Shown here: one piece after another, positions 1 through 7,747 of the stretch
Layout of the letters: the number at the start of each line of letters is the position of its first letter
Numbering within the stretch: the stretch's first letter is position 1
Notes under the pieces: model-generated
The model's input: only the letters and a program-made list of their open reading frames with translations
Databases searched by the model: none
What the model was told of the DNA's origin: nothing
Source of the DNA: Candidatus Tumulicola scandinaviensis
GTDB taxonomy: Bacteria; Vulcanimicrobiota; Vulcanimicrobiia; Vulcanimicrobiales; Vulcanimicrobiaceae
Length of the DNA: 40,957 bases
Assembly: GCA_003140835.1 (NCBI GenBank)
Contig: PLLA01000096.1
Coordinates: forward strand, 1 to 40,957
Direction: 5' to 3'
Made by a program: the position numbers and the translations under genes

Positions 1-225
1 GTAGTCGCCTCTCGCGACTCTATGCATGGCAACGAGAATACTTGCATCTCCGCCACTCACTCCACATCGTATGCGTGCCGTATCTCGCGGGCAACGCTTC
101 TGGCCTATCCCCCCGGCATGACCTTCGTGCTGACAGTGGATGTCCCTTGTGCCAATCAGTGCTCTTTGAATATCGATGGGCTGGGGCCGGTAACCATCAA
201 GAGATCCGACGGCGTCACCGATCCG
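1..225 (+). other. Phage tail-fibre-like coding segment fused in frame to ftsA
   Basis: The first 70 or so codons encode an Ala/Thr/Cys-rich stretch ending in AYPPGMTFVLTVDV, then SLNIDGLGPVTIKRSDG. The pattern of a Y-x-x-G-M turn, a beta strand, 'LNIDGLG' and 'IK..DG' is what I remember from phage and prophage tail-fibre or hypothetical structural proteins. It has no counterpart in FtsA. The switch falls around 208-231, where the phage-like 'DG.TDP' runs straight into the FtsA-like 'DPLGMSG'. Most likely this is a chimeric contig end created at a short shared sequence. A real recombination is possible. Confidence 0.6.
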
Positions 226-1017
226 CTCGGGATGTCGGGCAGCCGGCTCGAGGTCGACACGCACATCGTCACCGGCGGCTCGAGTTTCATCACCAACGTG
301 CTCAAGTGCGTGCATCGCGCGGGGCTGGAAGCTGCCGGGCTGGTCTTCGAGCCGCTCGCCAGTGCGGCCGCGACCTTACAGCCCGAGGAAAAGCAGGTCG
401 GCGCGGTCATGCTCGACATCGGCGGGGGAACCACGGATATCGCGGTGTACTCGCTCGGCAGCGCCATTTATACCGCGACGATTCCGGTCGGAGGGAATAT
501 TCTCACCAGCGACATTTCGCTCGGGCTGAAGACGTCGCTTTCGGAGGCGGAGGACGTCAAAAAGCGCTTTGGCGCCGCCGTTCGGGATGCTGGAAACGAA
601 GAGAACTTCGACGTGCGCACGCTGGACGGCAGGTCGAGCAAGGGACATACCACCGAACAGCTGCGCCACATCGTCGTCCCACGCGTACTCGAAACGCTCC
701 GCATGGCAAAACAGAAGATCGTCGAAAACGTGCCGCGCGACCTCGTGCTCGGCGAAGTCGTCCTTACCGGCGGCGGTGCGCAGTTGCCGAACATCGAATC
801 GATCGCCGAAGACGTCTTCGGCTTGCCGGTGCGCATTGGTTTGCCGAATACGGTTGGAGGTTTGACCGACGCAATGGCGCTCCCCCAATACTCGACGGCG
901 ATCGGGCTCGTACTGTTCGGCGCGAACGACGAGCGCGATGCCGCCGACCCTAACCGCCGGCGCGGCGGATCGATGACGCATCGCTTGACGAAATGGATGT
1001 CGGATTTATGGAACTAG
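1..1017 (+). CDS. ftsA: Cell division protein FtsA, C-terminal two thirds, N-terminus replaced by foreign sequence
   Basis: FtsA is the actin-like protein that tethers FtsZ filaments to the inner membrane. From about base 225 the translation is clearly FtsA: GMSGSRLEV followed by HIVTG, the phosphate-binding LDIGGGTTD, the adenosine-site VVLTGGGAQLPNI, and a C-terminal amphipathic helix (THRLTKWMSDLW) of the kind that targets the membrane. The frame is open to the window edge, so the true start is not seen; the first ATG is at 22. FtsA normally has some 400 residues and about 140 precede the GMSG motif. Here only about 70 codons precede it, and they look like a phage tail-type protein, not FtsA domains 1A/1C. 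The stop overlaps the start of ftsZ. The C-terminal identity is sure; the native N-terminus is missing. Confidence 0.9.
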   Translation, partial: VVASRDSMHGNENTCISATHSTSYACRISRATLLAYPPGMTFVLTVDVPCANQCSLNIDGLGPVTIKRSDGVTDPLGMSGSRLEVDTHIVTGGSSFITNVLKCVHRAGLEAAGLVFEPLASAAATLQPEEKQVGAVMLDIGGGTTDIAVYSLGSAIYTATIPVGGNILTSDISLGLKTSLSEAEDVKKRFGAAVRDAGNEENFDVRTLDGRSSKGHTTEQLRHIVVPRVLETLRMAKQKIVENVPRDLVLGEVVLTGGGAQLPNIESIAEDVFGLPVRIGLPNTVGGLTDAMALPQYSTAIGLVLFGANDERDAADPNRRRGGSMTHRLTKWMSDLWN

Positions 1018-2390
1018 AACCTCGTCGCCCGCGCCGCAAGCGCGCCGAAGCCTCCGTCGAGCCGCCGGCCGCGGCCGAAGAAGCACGCCCGGACGCCGCC
1101 GAGCCGGTGGCGGCCACGGGCTCGTTACCGGACGCGCCGGCACCCGAAGCCTTACCGGCGCAGCCGCCACCGGATGTACGCGAAGCTCCGCCGCAGGCGT
1201 CCGAGGCGCCGCCAGGCCCAATTGAAACACTCGCTGCCGTCGAAACCGCTACCACCGAACCATCTCCACAACACACGCTCTTTCCCACGGAGGAACCGAA
1301 GAAAAGAATGGCCGAAGCACGACGCTCCGCTCCCGAGCCCGAGCACGCCGCAACGATCAAAGTGATCGGAATCGGCGGAGGCGGCTGCAACGCCGTCAAT
1401 CGTATGGTTCGCGCCGGTTTGGCCGGCGTTGATTTCTTCTCGGTGAATTCCGACGTTCAGGCATTGCGAAGCGCGGCCACCGAAAACACCGTGCACATCG
1501 GCGGCGGTCAGACGCGCGGACTGGGTGCGGGTGCCAATCCTACGCTCGGTCGCGAAGCGGCCGAGGAATCACGCGAGGATCTCGCGCTGATTCTCGAGGG
1601 CGCCGACTTGGTGTTTCTGACCGCCGGTATGGGCGGCGGCACGGGTACCGGCGCCGCACCGGTGATCGCCGAAATCGCGCGCGAATCGGGTGCGCTCACC
1701 ATTGCGGTCGTAACCAAACCGTTTGCCTTCGAAGGCAAGAAGCGCATGCAGATTGCCGAGAACGGTATCGTGGAGCTCGAAGCCAAGGTCGACACCCTCA
1801 TCACGATTCCCAACGAGCGCATTTTGCAAGTCATCGAGAAGAAGACGCCGCTAAACGAAGCTTTTGCGTACGCCGACGACGTGCTGCGCCAGGGCATTCA
1901 GGGCATTAGCGATCTCATCACGCAGCCCGGACTCATCAATCTGGATTTTGCCGACGTGAAGACGATCATGACCGACGCAGGCTCGGCGATGATGGGTATC
2001 GGCGAGGGCTCCGGCGAGCATCGCGCCGCGGATGCAGCCCAAAAGGCGATCGCGTCGCCGCTGCTGGAGACCACCATTGAGGGCGCGCGCGGCGTGATTT
2101 TCAATATTACCGGCGGTCCGGACATGGCGATGTACGAAGTCAACGAAGCCGCGGAAATGATCAGCCGCGCGGTCGATCCCGACGCGCAGATCATCTTCGG
2201 AGCGTCGATCGATCCGGGGATGAGCGGCAAAGTGCGGGTGACCGTCTTGGCAGCGGGCTTCGGCACGCCGCGCGGACATCGTGACGCGCAAACCGGCTAT
2301 GCATTCGACAAGGGCGGGAAGCTCGAGACGGTGTCGCCGGTCAATATGGACGACATCGAAGTTCCGGCTTTCCTGCGATATCGCGGCTAG
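993..2390 (+). CDS. ftsZ: Cell division GTPase FtsZ with long N-terminal extension
   Basis: Tubulin-like GTPase that polymerises into the division ring. The GTPase core starts near residue 118 with IKVIGIGGGGCNAVNRM. The tubulin signature GGGTGTGAAP, the T7 loop NLDFADVKTIM and the C-terminal peptide DIEVPAFLRYRG, which binds FtsA and other partners, are all present. Two nearby starts (ATG 993, ATG 1008) overlap the ftsA stop. They give an unusual Pro/Ala/Glu-rich extension of over 100 residues before the core. An in-frame ATG at 1308, 13 bases after a GGAGGA, would give a protein of about 360 residues, close to the usual length. So the start is unsettled: 993/1008 fits ftsA coupling, 1308 fits family length. 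The product is certain. Confidence 0.95.
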   Translation: MDVGFMELEPRRPRRKRAEASVEPPAAAEEARPDAAEPVAATGSLPDAPAPEALPAQPPPDVREAPPQASEAPPGPIETLAAVETATTEPSPQHTLFPTEEPKKRMAEARRSAPEPEHAATIKVIGIGGGGCNAVNRMVRAGLAGVDFFSVNSDVQALRSAATENTVHIGGGQTRGLGAGANPTLGREAAEESREDLALILEGADLVFLTAGMGGGTGTGAAPVIAEIARESGALTIAVVTKPFAFEGKKRMQIAENGIVELEAKVDTLITIPNERILQVIEKKTPLNEAFAYADDVLRQGIQGISDLITQPGLINLDFADVKTIMTDAGSAMMGIGEGSGEHRAADAAQKAIASPLLETTIEGARGVIFNITGGPDMAMYEVNEAAEMISRAVDPDAQIIFGASIDPGMSGKVRVTVLAAGFGTPRGHRDAQTGYAFDKGGKLETVSPVNMDDIEVPAFLRYRG

Positions 2391-2412
2391 GCTCCGCGAC
2401 ACCGGTTCCTCC

Positions 2413-3234
2413 GTGGGATACACCGCCCGCGTCCTGCTCGATTCGGTCAGTCCGGCGGGGGTTCGGCTCACCACGCTCGAGGTGACCTTCCCCCGCTTCG
2501 TACTTTCGGAGTTCAACACGCATCGGGTCTTTTCCAGAAACTCCGCCAGTTCGCGCGCGATACCGACCAGCAAACTGCTCGAACGCGTGGCCAGCGATCC
2601 CGTATTGCCGCTCGAGTGGGGGCGCAATAAAGCCGGCATGTCGGCCGAGGACGTTCTCGATCCCGAAGACGAAGAGTCGGCAAAACGCCTTTGGTTAAGT
2701 GCGCGCGACGCTGCCGTGGAACACGCGCGACGCCTACTCGAATTAAAGGTTCACAAACAAGAGCTCAACCGCGTCCTCGAACCATACCTATGGCATACGG
2801 TCGTCGTAACGGCGACCGAGTGGGAGAACTTCTTCGCCCTGCGCTGCGCCCCGAGCGCGCAGCCGGAGATTCGCGCCGCCGCGCAGAGGATGCGCGACGC
2901 GCTCGCGGCCAGCACGCCGGGTGCCGTCGGCGACGGAGAATGGCATTTGCCGCTGCTTCAGGACGACGAACGATCGTTGGACGTCGAGTCGCAAAAGAAA
3001 ATCTCGGCCGCGCGCTGCGCACGCGTTTCGTACCTCACGCACGATGGGAAACGCGAAATCGAAAAAGATCTCGAACTCCACGATCGCTTGAAGACCGAGC
3101 GCCATCTCAGCCCTTTCGAGCACGTGGCAACGCCGGCATCCGACGTCGAGTTTCACGCCAACTTCCGCGGATGGTTGCAGATGCGCCGCGACATCGAAGC
3201 CGCCACCTGGCCGTCGCTCGCGGTTCGGAGATAA
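2413..3234 (+). CDS. thyX: FAD-dependent thymidylate synthase, ThyX type
   Basis: ThyX makes dTMP from dUMP using methylene-tetrahydrofolate and reduced flavin, replacing ThyA. The signature segment lies near residue 35-50: FNTHRVFSRNSASSRAIP. It fits the RHRxxSxNxxSxR family motif except that the first Arg is Thr, as in a divergent ThyX branch. Later segments such as WENFFALR and HLSPFEH are also ThyX-like. There is no ATG early in the frame; GTG 2413, 22 bases after the ftsZ stop, gives 273 residues, and anything earlier would overlap ftsZ extensively. It probably shares the ftsZ transcript and ends 11 bases from the convergent gene at 3246. Confidence 0.85.
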   Translation: MGYTARVLLDSVSPAGVRLTTLEVTFPRFVLSEFNTHRVFSRNSASSRAIPTSKLLERVASDPVLPLEWGRNKAGMSAEDVLDPEDEESAKRLWLSARDAAVEHARRLLELKVHKQELNRVLEPYLWHTVVVTATEWENFFALRCAPSAQPEIRAAAQRMRDALAASTPGAVGDGEWHLPLLQDDERSLDVESQKKISAARCARVSYLTHDGKREIEKDLELHDRLKTERHLSPFEHVATPASDVEFHANFRGWLQMRRDIEAATWPSLAVRR

Positions 3235-3245
3235 AGCCCCGGGCA

Positions 3246-4634
3246 CTACGAGCGCCGCAGGCGCGCGACGGCAACTGCCAGGAGTGCCGTCAATGCGCTC
3301 CACGTCGGCAGTTTTATCGCGAACCAGCGAACGTTACCGGTACGCAGCTGATCGGTGAAGGCGCGCCACTCGGCCTGCGCGAGATCGCCGGCACCAAAAC
3401 GGCCAAGCGCACCGGACGTGGCGGGCAAGTCAGGCGAGCGCAGCTCGAAAGCGTAGATCAGCGCGGTCACGGAGGTCACCAGCGTGACGGCAAACCACGG
3501 CGTCACTTGAAGCCGCAGGAGCAGGACGACGATCAAAAAGACTACGGCGAGAAACAGCTTCTTGATGGCCCAGACCATAATCCACGGAACCATCAGCGCG
3601 CACACCGCTGCAGCGCTGACGTCGCGCAAACGCCCGGTTAGGCGAGTCGCAAATACCAGCGCCGCCGGAATCGCGAAGCAGAGCGAGACCATGTGAAGGT
3701 AAGGTCCCGCCATGACGGCGGTCGCCGCAGGGAAGAACGCCAGCAGCTCGCGCCGTTCCAGCGAGCGGGCGAGGCGCGGCGCGAGCCAGAGTCCGGCTGC
3801 GAGAAGCACGAGGAACGACGCAATGCCGGCGGTTTGCGCGACCGCCGGCGCCACCCCGAGCGCGTTCAGAGCGTATGTCAAGCTGTACTGGTATGGGAAC
3901 GCAATCTCCGAGCCAGCCTGTGCCGGCAACACGCGGGTAACGTATTCGAAAGCGACGTGCGGACCGACGGCAGCGATGCCGGCCGCCGCCAGCGCCGCGC
4001 CGGTGGCGAGCAGCGCTACCCGAGCGCGAGGAACGAAGAACAAAACGGCGATAGCCGTCGAGAGCCCTAAGTGGGGCTCGATCGTAGCGATCGCGGCGAA
4101 AATGCCTGCGATCGCGTCGCGGCGGGCAGTCAGAGCCGCCCCGCACGCGGTGAGAAACAAGAACGCAAATGGTATGACCTGTCCCGAATCGAGCTGTAAG
4201 TAACCGACCGGCAAGACCAGGGCGATCGCCGCTACGTCCGCCGGTATTCCCGTCTTAGCGAGCGCCAGAATCGAGAGGACGAATGCTACGACGATGGCGC
4301 CGGCGTACAGCATTCGCGCGGGCTCGAAGTCGAGCCGAGCCAGCGCCATGAACGCAACGAAATCGTAGGGGGGTTGCGGCGCCGGAATCACTAACGCCGG
4401 ATGGGCCGCGTACAACGCGGCGTTGCGCCGGACGCGCTGCTCGCACGTGTGAAGCGGCTCGTACCGGTAGGGATCGCCGCCTCGGTCGATGACGTCGCCC
4501 GCGCAGTAGAAGTCCTGAAAGTCGTACATTTTGCGCCACGGAAACGAATCGCCCAGGCGCACCACGTCGCGGAGCGCGGCGACGCCGAGAATCGTGAGGA
4601 ACAGAACGAGGACGAGCCTGCGCCCCGCGCTCAT
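3246..4634 (-). CDS. Polytopic membrane glycosyltransferase, GT87 (DUF2029) type
   Basis: A membrane protein of 462 residues with about ten hydrophobic segments. Near residue 38-57 it has DFQDFYCAGDVIDRGGDPY, matching the 'D...FY.AG.....G.DPY' loop of GT87 mannosyltransferases, which use polyprenyl-phosphate sugars on the outer face of the membrane. The acceptor cannot be told from the sequence. Its ATG overlaps the TGA of the upstream beta-propeller gene (ATGA, 4631-4634), so the two are translationally coupled and may act in one envelope process. Family assignment rests on the loop motif and topology. Confidence 0.75.
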   Translation of the reverse strand: MSAGRRLVLVLFLTILGVAALRDVVRLGDSFPWRKMYDFQDFYCAGDVIDRGGDPYRYEPLHTCEQRVRRNAALYAAHPALVIPAPQPPYDFVAFMALARLDFEPARMLYAGAIVVAFVLSILALAKTGIPADVAAIALVLPVGYLQLDSGQVIPFAFLFLTACGAALTARRDAIAGIFAAIATIEPHLGLSTAIAVLFFVPRARVALLATGAALAAAGIAAVGPHVAFEYVTRVLPAQAGSEIAFPYQYSLTYALNALGVAPAVAQTAGIASFLVLLAAGLWLAPRLARSLERRELLAFFPAATAVMAGPYLHMVSLCFAIPAALVFATRLTGRLRDVSAAAVCALMVPWIMVWAIKKLFLAVVFLIVVLLLRLQVTPWFAVTLVTSVTALIYAFELRSPDLPATSGALGRFGAGDLAQAEWRAFTDQLRTGNVRWFAIKLPTWSALTALLAVAVARLRRS

Positions 4635-6043
4635 CGCGAATAACGTGCGGCGCGACGCTGGCGGACGAATACCTGCAGGATCAAAAACGCGAGCACGATG
4701 ACGACCAGTACCAGCGTAACGTCGCGCCGCGAAGCCGAGGTGACGCCCGCGACCGTACGTGAGGCGCGAATGTCGTCGAGCGGAATCGCGATGACCGGCC
4801 CCTGCGCCGATCCGTCAATTAGCGAATCGTTGAGCACGATCGGCGAGCCGACGTTGAACGTCACGTCGGTTTGTACGCTCCCGAGCGCGCGGCCGGTGGT
4901 CGCTTCAACGGCCCACAGCTTGCCTCCGAGATCGCCGAAATAGAGAACGCCGTCGCGCAGCACGAAACCACCTTTGACCGGACCGGAAACGCGTAGCGAC
5001 CACTTCACGCGCCCGGTGCCGGCGTCGAGCGCGGTGACGACGGGTGCGAGCGGACTGCCGTCGTAGACGGTGCCGCCGGCGTAGAGCGGTATGGCGGACT
5101 CGTTGTAGCCCGGCTCCACACCGGTCACGGCAAGCGACGTATCCCAGCGCAGGCGCCCCGTGTGCGCGTCGAGTGCGTATACGTGTTGGCGCGCCCGGAT
5201 GCCGGCCAGTACGAAGACTTTGGGATCGGTGACAAGCGGTGTCGCATACATCCCAAAAATCCGCCGTCCGTCGGTGGCCAGCGGACAGTCGTCGAAGGCG
5301 CCCGCACGTTTGGGGAAATCGTGCATCCAAACGGTTCGGCCGTCGGCGGCGTGGACTGCGTAGATCGTATTGGGAAAGCGTCCGCCGAAATACGCCAGGC
5401 CGGCATTGCCGACCAGAATATTCGTCATCGACGCGTTTGAATAGACGAACCGGCGCCAGAGATAGGCGCCGCTTCGAACGTCCAGTGCGAGTAGCACGCC
5501 GCTGCCGTCGACGTGAAGAAGCTGATTACCGATCAGCGCGGGCATAGGCATGCCGCTGCCGGTCAGCGCGAACGACCAGAGTTTCGTACCGGTGCGCAGA
5601 TCGATGCCATTGAGATCGCTCGCACCCATGCCCACGACGTTGTAGAAGGGCGGATCCCAAACCGGGGAGTCGGCATTGCCCGTACCGACGACGGCGATGC
5701 CGTCGCGATACACCGGCGCGGTCATGATCTCGTTGTCGCCTTTCCACTGCCATACCGGCGTGCCGGTACGCGCGTCGATGGCATACAGAGAGTGGTCGTT
5801 GGCGGACAGCAGGACGGTCGCACCGGCGACGACCGGCGAAGTCGACGTACCTTTGCGCGGAGCGTTAAAGCGCCACGATAAGCGATTCGGAAGGTTAGGG
5901 TTGGAGATGATATCGTTGAGGCCGCCGCCGTGGCGGAATTGCTCCCACGCAGTCGTTCGATCGGCCCGAACTACGGGCGCAGACGGCGACGGTGCGGCCC
6001 CAAACAAACCCAGCGCGAGGACGATCGGAGCGAAATGCCGCAT
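4631..6043 (-). CDS. PQQ-like beta-propeller protein with signal peptide and C-terminal membrane anchor
   Basis: 470 residues. An N-terminal hydrophobic signal (about residues 4-20) is followed by at least seven blade repeats of the form 'ALD..TG...W', for example YAIDARTGTPVWQW, NGIDLRTGTKLWSF and TALDAGTGRVKWSL. Near the C-terminus a single hydrophobic helix (VTLVLVVIVLAFLILQVF) precedes a basic tail. The propeller should therefore sit outside the cytoplasmic membrane. The repeats resemble PQQ dehydrogenases and BamB, but I see no dehydrogenase catalytic residues, so a scaffold or binding role is as likely as an enzyme. First gene of a two-gene unit with the GT87-like gene; start ATG 6043. 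Confidence 0.8.
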   Translation of the reverse strand: MRHFAPIVLALGLFGAAPSPSAPVVRADRTTAWEQFRHGGGLNDIISNPNLPNRLSWRFNAPRKGTSTSPVVAGATVLLSANDHSLYAIDARTGTPVWQWKGDNEIMTAPVYRDGIAVVGTGNADSPVWDPPFYNVVGMGASDLNGIDLRTGTKLWSFALTGSGMPMPALIGNQLLHVDGSGVLLALDVRSGAYLWRRFVYSNASMTNILVGNAGLAYFGGRFPNTIYAVHAADGRTVWMHDFPKRAGAFDDCPLATDGRRIFGMYATPLVTDPKVFVLAGIRARQHVYALDAHTGRLRWDTSLAVTGVEPGYNESAIPLYAGGTVYDGSPLAPVVTALDAGTGRVKWSLRVSGPVKGGFVLRDGVLYFGDLGGKLWAVEATTGRALGSVQTDVTFNVGSPIVLNDSLIDGSAQGPVIAIPLDDIRASRTVAGVTSASRRDVTLVLVVIVLAFLILQVFVRQRRAARYSR

Positions 6044-6339
6044 GAACGTCCGCCTTAGCTGCCTCCGAACGACAAATCCTTCGCGGCTCGCGGCTGGGGC
6101 AGCGAAGCGAGGGTCGCGCCTGCAGCCTCATAACGCAGTCCTGTGATGCGATCGGCCCGCCACCAGTACCCAGAAGAGCGCTTGGCCGGGACGTCGCGTA
6201 AAGTTTCGCGGGGGAGATGTTTTGCGGCATCGGCAGCTGTGATATAAGGTTGTCTATATCGGTGCCCGTGGCGCACCACGGGACGATCGTTGCATCCACC
6301 ATTCATCTCACTTCATTCAATGATCGGAAAACACGCACC
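6044..6339. promoter_or_regulatory. Divergent intergenic region between beta-propeller gene and sigma factor gene
   Basis: 296 bases, the longest gene-free stretch. It must hold promoters for both directions. I see a weak candidate TTGCGG (6222) with TATAAG (6243) at a short 15-base spacing reading toward the sigma gene, and a perfect inverted repeat described separately. Nothing else recognisable; no small ORF with a good ribosome site was seen. Confidence 0.35.
6265..6282. promoter_or_regulatory. Perfect 7-bp inverted repeat upstream of sigma factor gene
   Basis: CCCGTGG - CGCA - CCACGGG, a perfect dyad with a four-base spacer, ending 57 bases before the sigma factor ATG. It could be an operator for a dimeric regulator or a hairpin in the mRNA leader. 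There is no run of T after it, so it is not a typical terminator. Confidence 0.35.
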
Positions 6340-7068
6340 ATGCATCAATCCCTCTCGACGATAGAACTCTGGACCCGCTTTCGCCGCCCGGAAGATCGCG
6401 AGCGGCTCATCGCCGAACACCGTTACTTGTGCCGCCGGGCCGCGCGGCGCTTCGTACGCCCGACCCTCGATCGGGCCGACCTCGAACAAGTCGCCGTCAT
6501 CGGTCTTATTAAAGCCGTCGACCGCTACGATAGCTCTCAAGCCACGCCCTTCGAAGCCTACGCCTGGCTCCTGGTGCTGGGCGAGCTCATGCATTACGTT
6601 CGCGACGGCGAGCGCATTCTACGAGCACCGCGGCGCATTCGCGATCTGGAGCGGCGGTGGGTGGCCGCCGAGCGCGAGCTGTGGTCGCTCCTTGGCAGAG
6701 AACCGCGCGACGCCGACGTCGCACGCTATATCAACGCCAGCCCCGACGAACAGCGCGACGTCGCCGAATACCGGGCCAGCGGGCGCGTCGTTTCCTTCGA
6801 TCTCCTCCCAACCTCGAGGTGGCACCACGTCTGCCGACCCTTCGAAGCCGTTCTCGATAAGATGACGCTCGAGCGAATGCTCGCCGTCCTTCCGCCGCTG
6901 GAAATGCAAATCGTGCGCTCGATTCACATCGAAGGCACGACGGTCGTCGACCTCGCCAAACGACTCGGGTATTCGCGCCGCCACCTCACGCGCTTGCACC
7001 GCATGGCCATGACGCGCCTTCGAAGTCACGGCTCGAGCGCGTTCGGCGCAACCGAACCGGGCCGCTAA
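6340..7068 (+). CDS. RNA polymerase sigma factor, sigma-70 group 3 (SigF/SigB/FliA-like)
   Basis: 242 residues from ATG 6340. Region 2 is clear around residues 45-100: DLEQVAVIGLIKAVDRYD, then FEAYAWLLVLGELMHYVRD and RAPRRIRDL, the arrangement of SigB, SigF and FliA/WhiG factors. A region-3-like segment follows (LGREPRDADVARYI). The C-terminal helix-turn-helix of region 4 is LPPLEMQIVRSIHIEGTTVVDLAKRLGYSRRHLTRLH. It lacks a group 1 region 1.1, so it is an alternative sigma. A STAS-type anti-anti-sigma gene lies at 21634, which would fit partner-switch control, but no anti-sigma kinase is in the window. The 3' end overlaps the convergent PfpI gene by 4 bases. Confidence 0.85.
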   Translation: MHQSLSTIELWTRFRRPEDRERLIAEHRYLCRRAARRFVRPTLDRADLEQVAVIGLIKAVDRYDSSQATPFEAYAWLLVLGELMHYVRDGERILRAPRRIRDLERRWVAAERELWSLLGREPRDADVARYINASPDEQRDVAEYRASGRVVSFDLLPTSRWHHVCRPFEAVLDKMTLERMLAVLPPLEMQIVRSIHIEGTTVVDLAKRLGYSRRHLTRLHRMAMTRLRSHGSSAFGATEPGR

Positions 7069-7640
7069 GCGCTACCGCGCGACGCCGCGATCTCGCGCGG
7101 CGTAAATAGTTCTACAACGGCCTTGTTGAACTGCGGGATGTCGGCGGGTTTGCGGCTCGTCACCAGCAGGTCCTCGCGCACTACCGGCTCGTCGACCCAA
7201 TCTCCGCCGGCATTCAGGATGTCCGTTCGCAGCGAAGGCCACGACGTTAACCGTTTGCCACGGACGTAGTCGGTTTCCACCAATATCCACGGACCGTGGC
7301 AAATCGCCGCGATGGGTTTCTTGGCCACCTCGAACGCGTGCACGAAGAGCATGGCTTTGTTGTCGACCCGAAGCGAGTCGGGGCTGCGAACGCCGCCGGG
7401 AATCAGCAGTGCGTCGTAGTCGACCGGATTAGCATCGGCGATCGTCACGTCAACGCGAAAACGGTCGCCCTTTTCGTCGTGTTTCCAGCCGGTAACGTGA
7501 GTCTTTTGCGGCGATACGACGACGGTCTTCGCGCCCGCCTCGTCGAGCGCCGCGCGCGGCTTGGTCATTTCGACCTGTTCGAAGCCGTCGTCTACTAGGA
7601 TCGCGACCGTTACGTCGTGCAGCGGTTGAGGATGCGTCAT
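7065..7640 (-). CDS. DJ-1/PfpI family protein (type 1 glutamine amidotransferase-like)
   Basis: 191 residues, the usual length. The nucleophile elbow AAICHGPW places Cys114 with His115, and Glu21 in DDGFEQVE is the usual acidic partner. The segment ALLIPGGVRSPDSLR is also typical. Members act as deglycases, glyoxalases, chaperones or peptidases, and the sequence alone does not decide among them; similarity is nearest to the YhbO/PfpI group. Cytoplasmic, no signal peptide. Start ATG 7640; its stop is interlocked with that of the sigma factor. Confidence 0.9.
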   Translation of the reverse strand: MTHPQPLHDVTVAILVDDGFEQVEMTKPRAALDEAGAKTVVVSPQKTHVTGWKHDEKGDRFRVDVTIADANPVDYDALLIPGGVRSPDSLRVDNKAMLFVHAFEVAKKPIAAICHGPWILVETDYVRGKRLTSWPSLRTDILNAGGDWVDEPVVREDLLVTSRKPADIPQFNKAVVELFTPREIAASRGSA

Positions 7641-7747
7641 GCGCTGCTACTTACCCGCGACGCATTCCCTCAAACCTCAATTTGCGCGGCGTCGCAACGG
7701 CGGGCGAGGGGTGCCCGAGCCGCCGGACGCCGAAAGGCTCGAGTCCA

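Noticed and set aside
2691-3641. Forward open frame of 316 codons over the end of thyX and the GT87-like gene
   Set aside because: Overlaps two well-supported genes in other frames and reads as Arg/Gln-rich noise.
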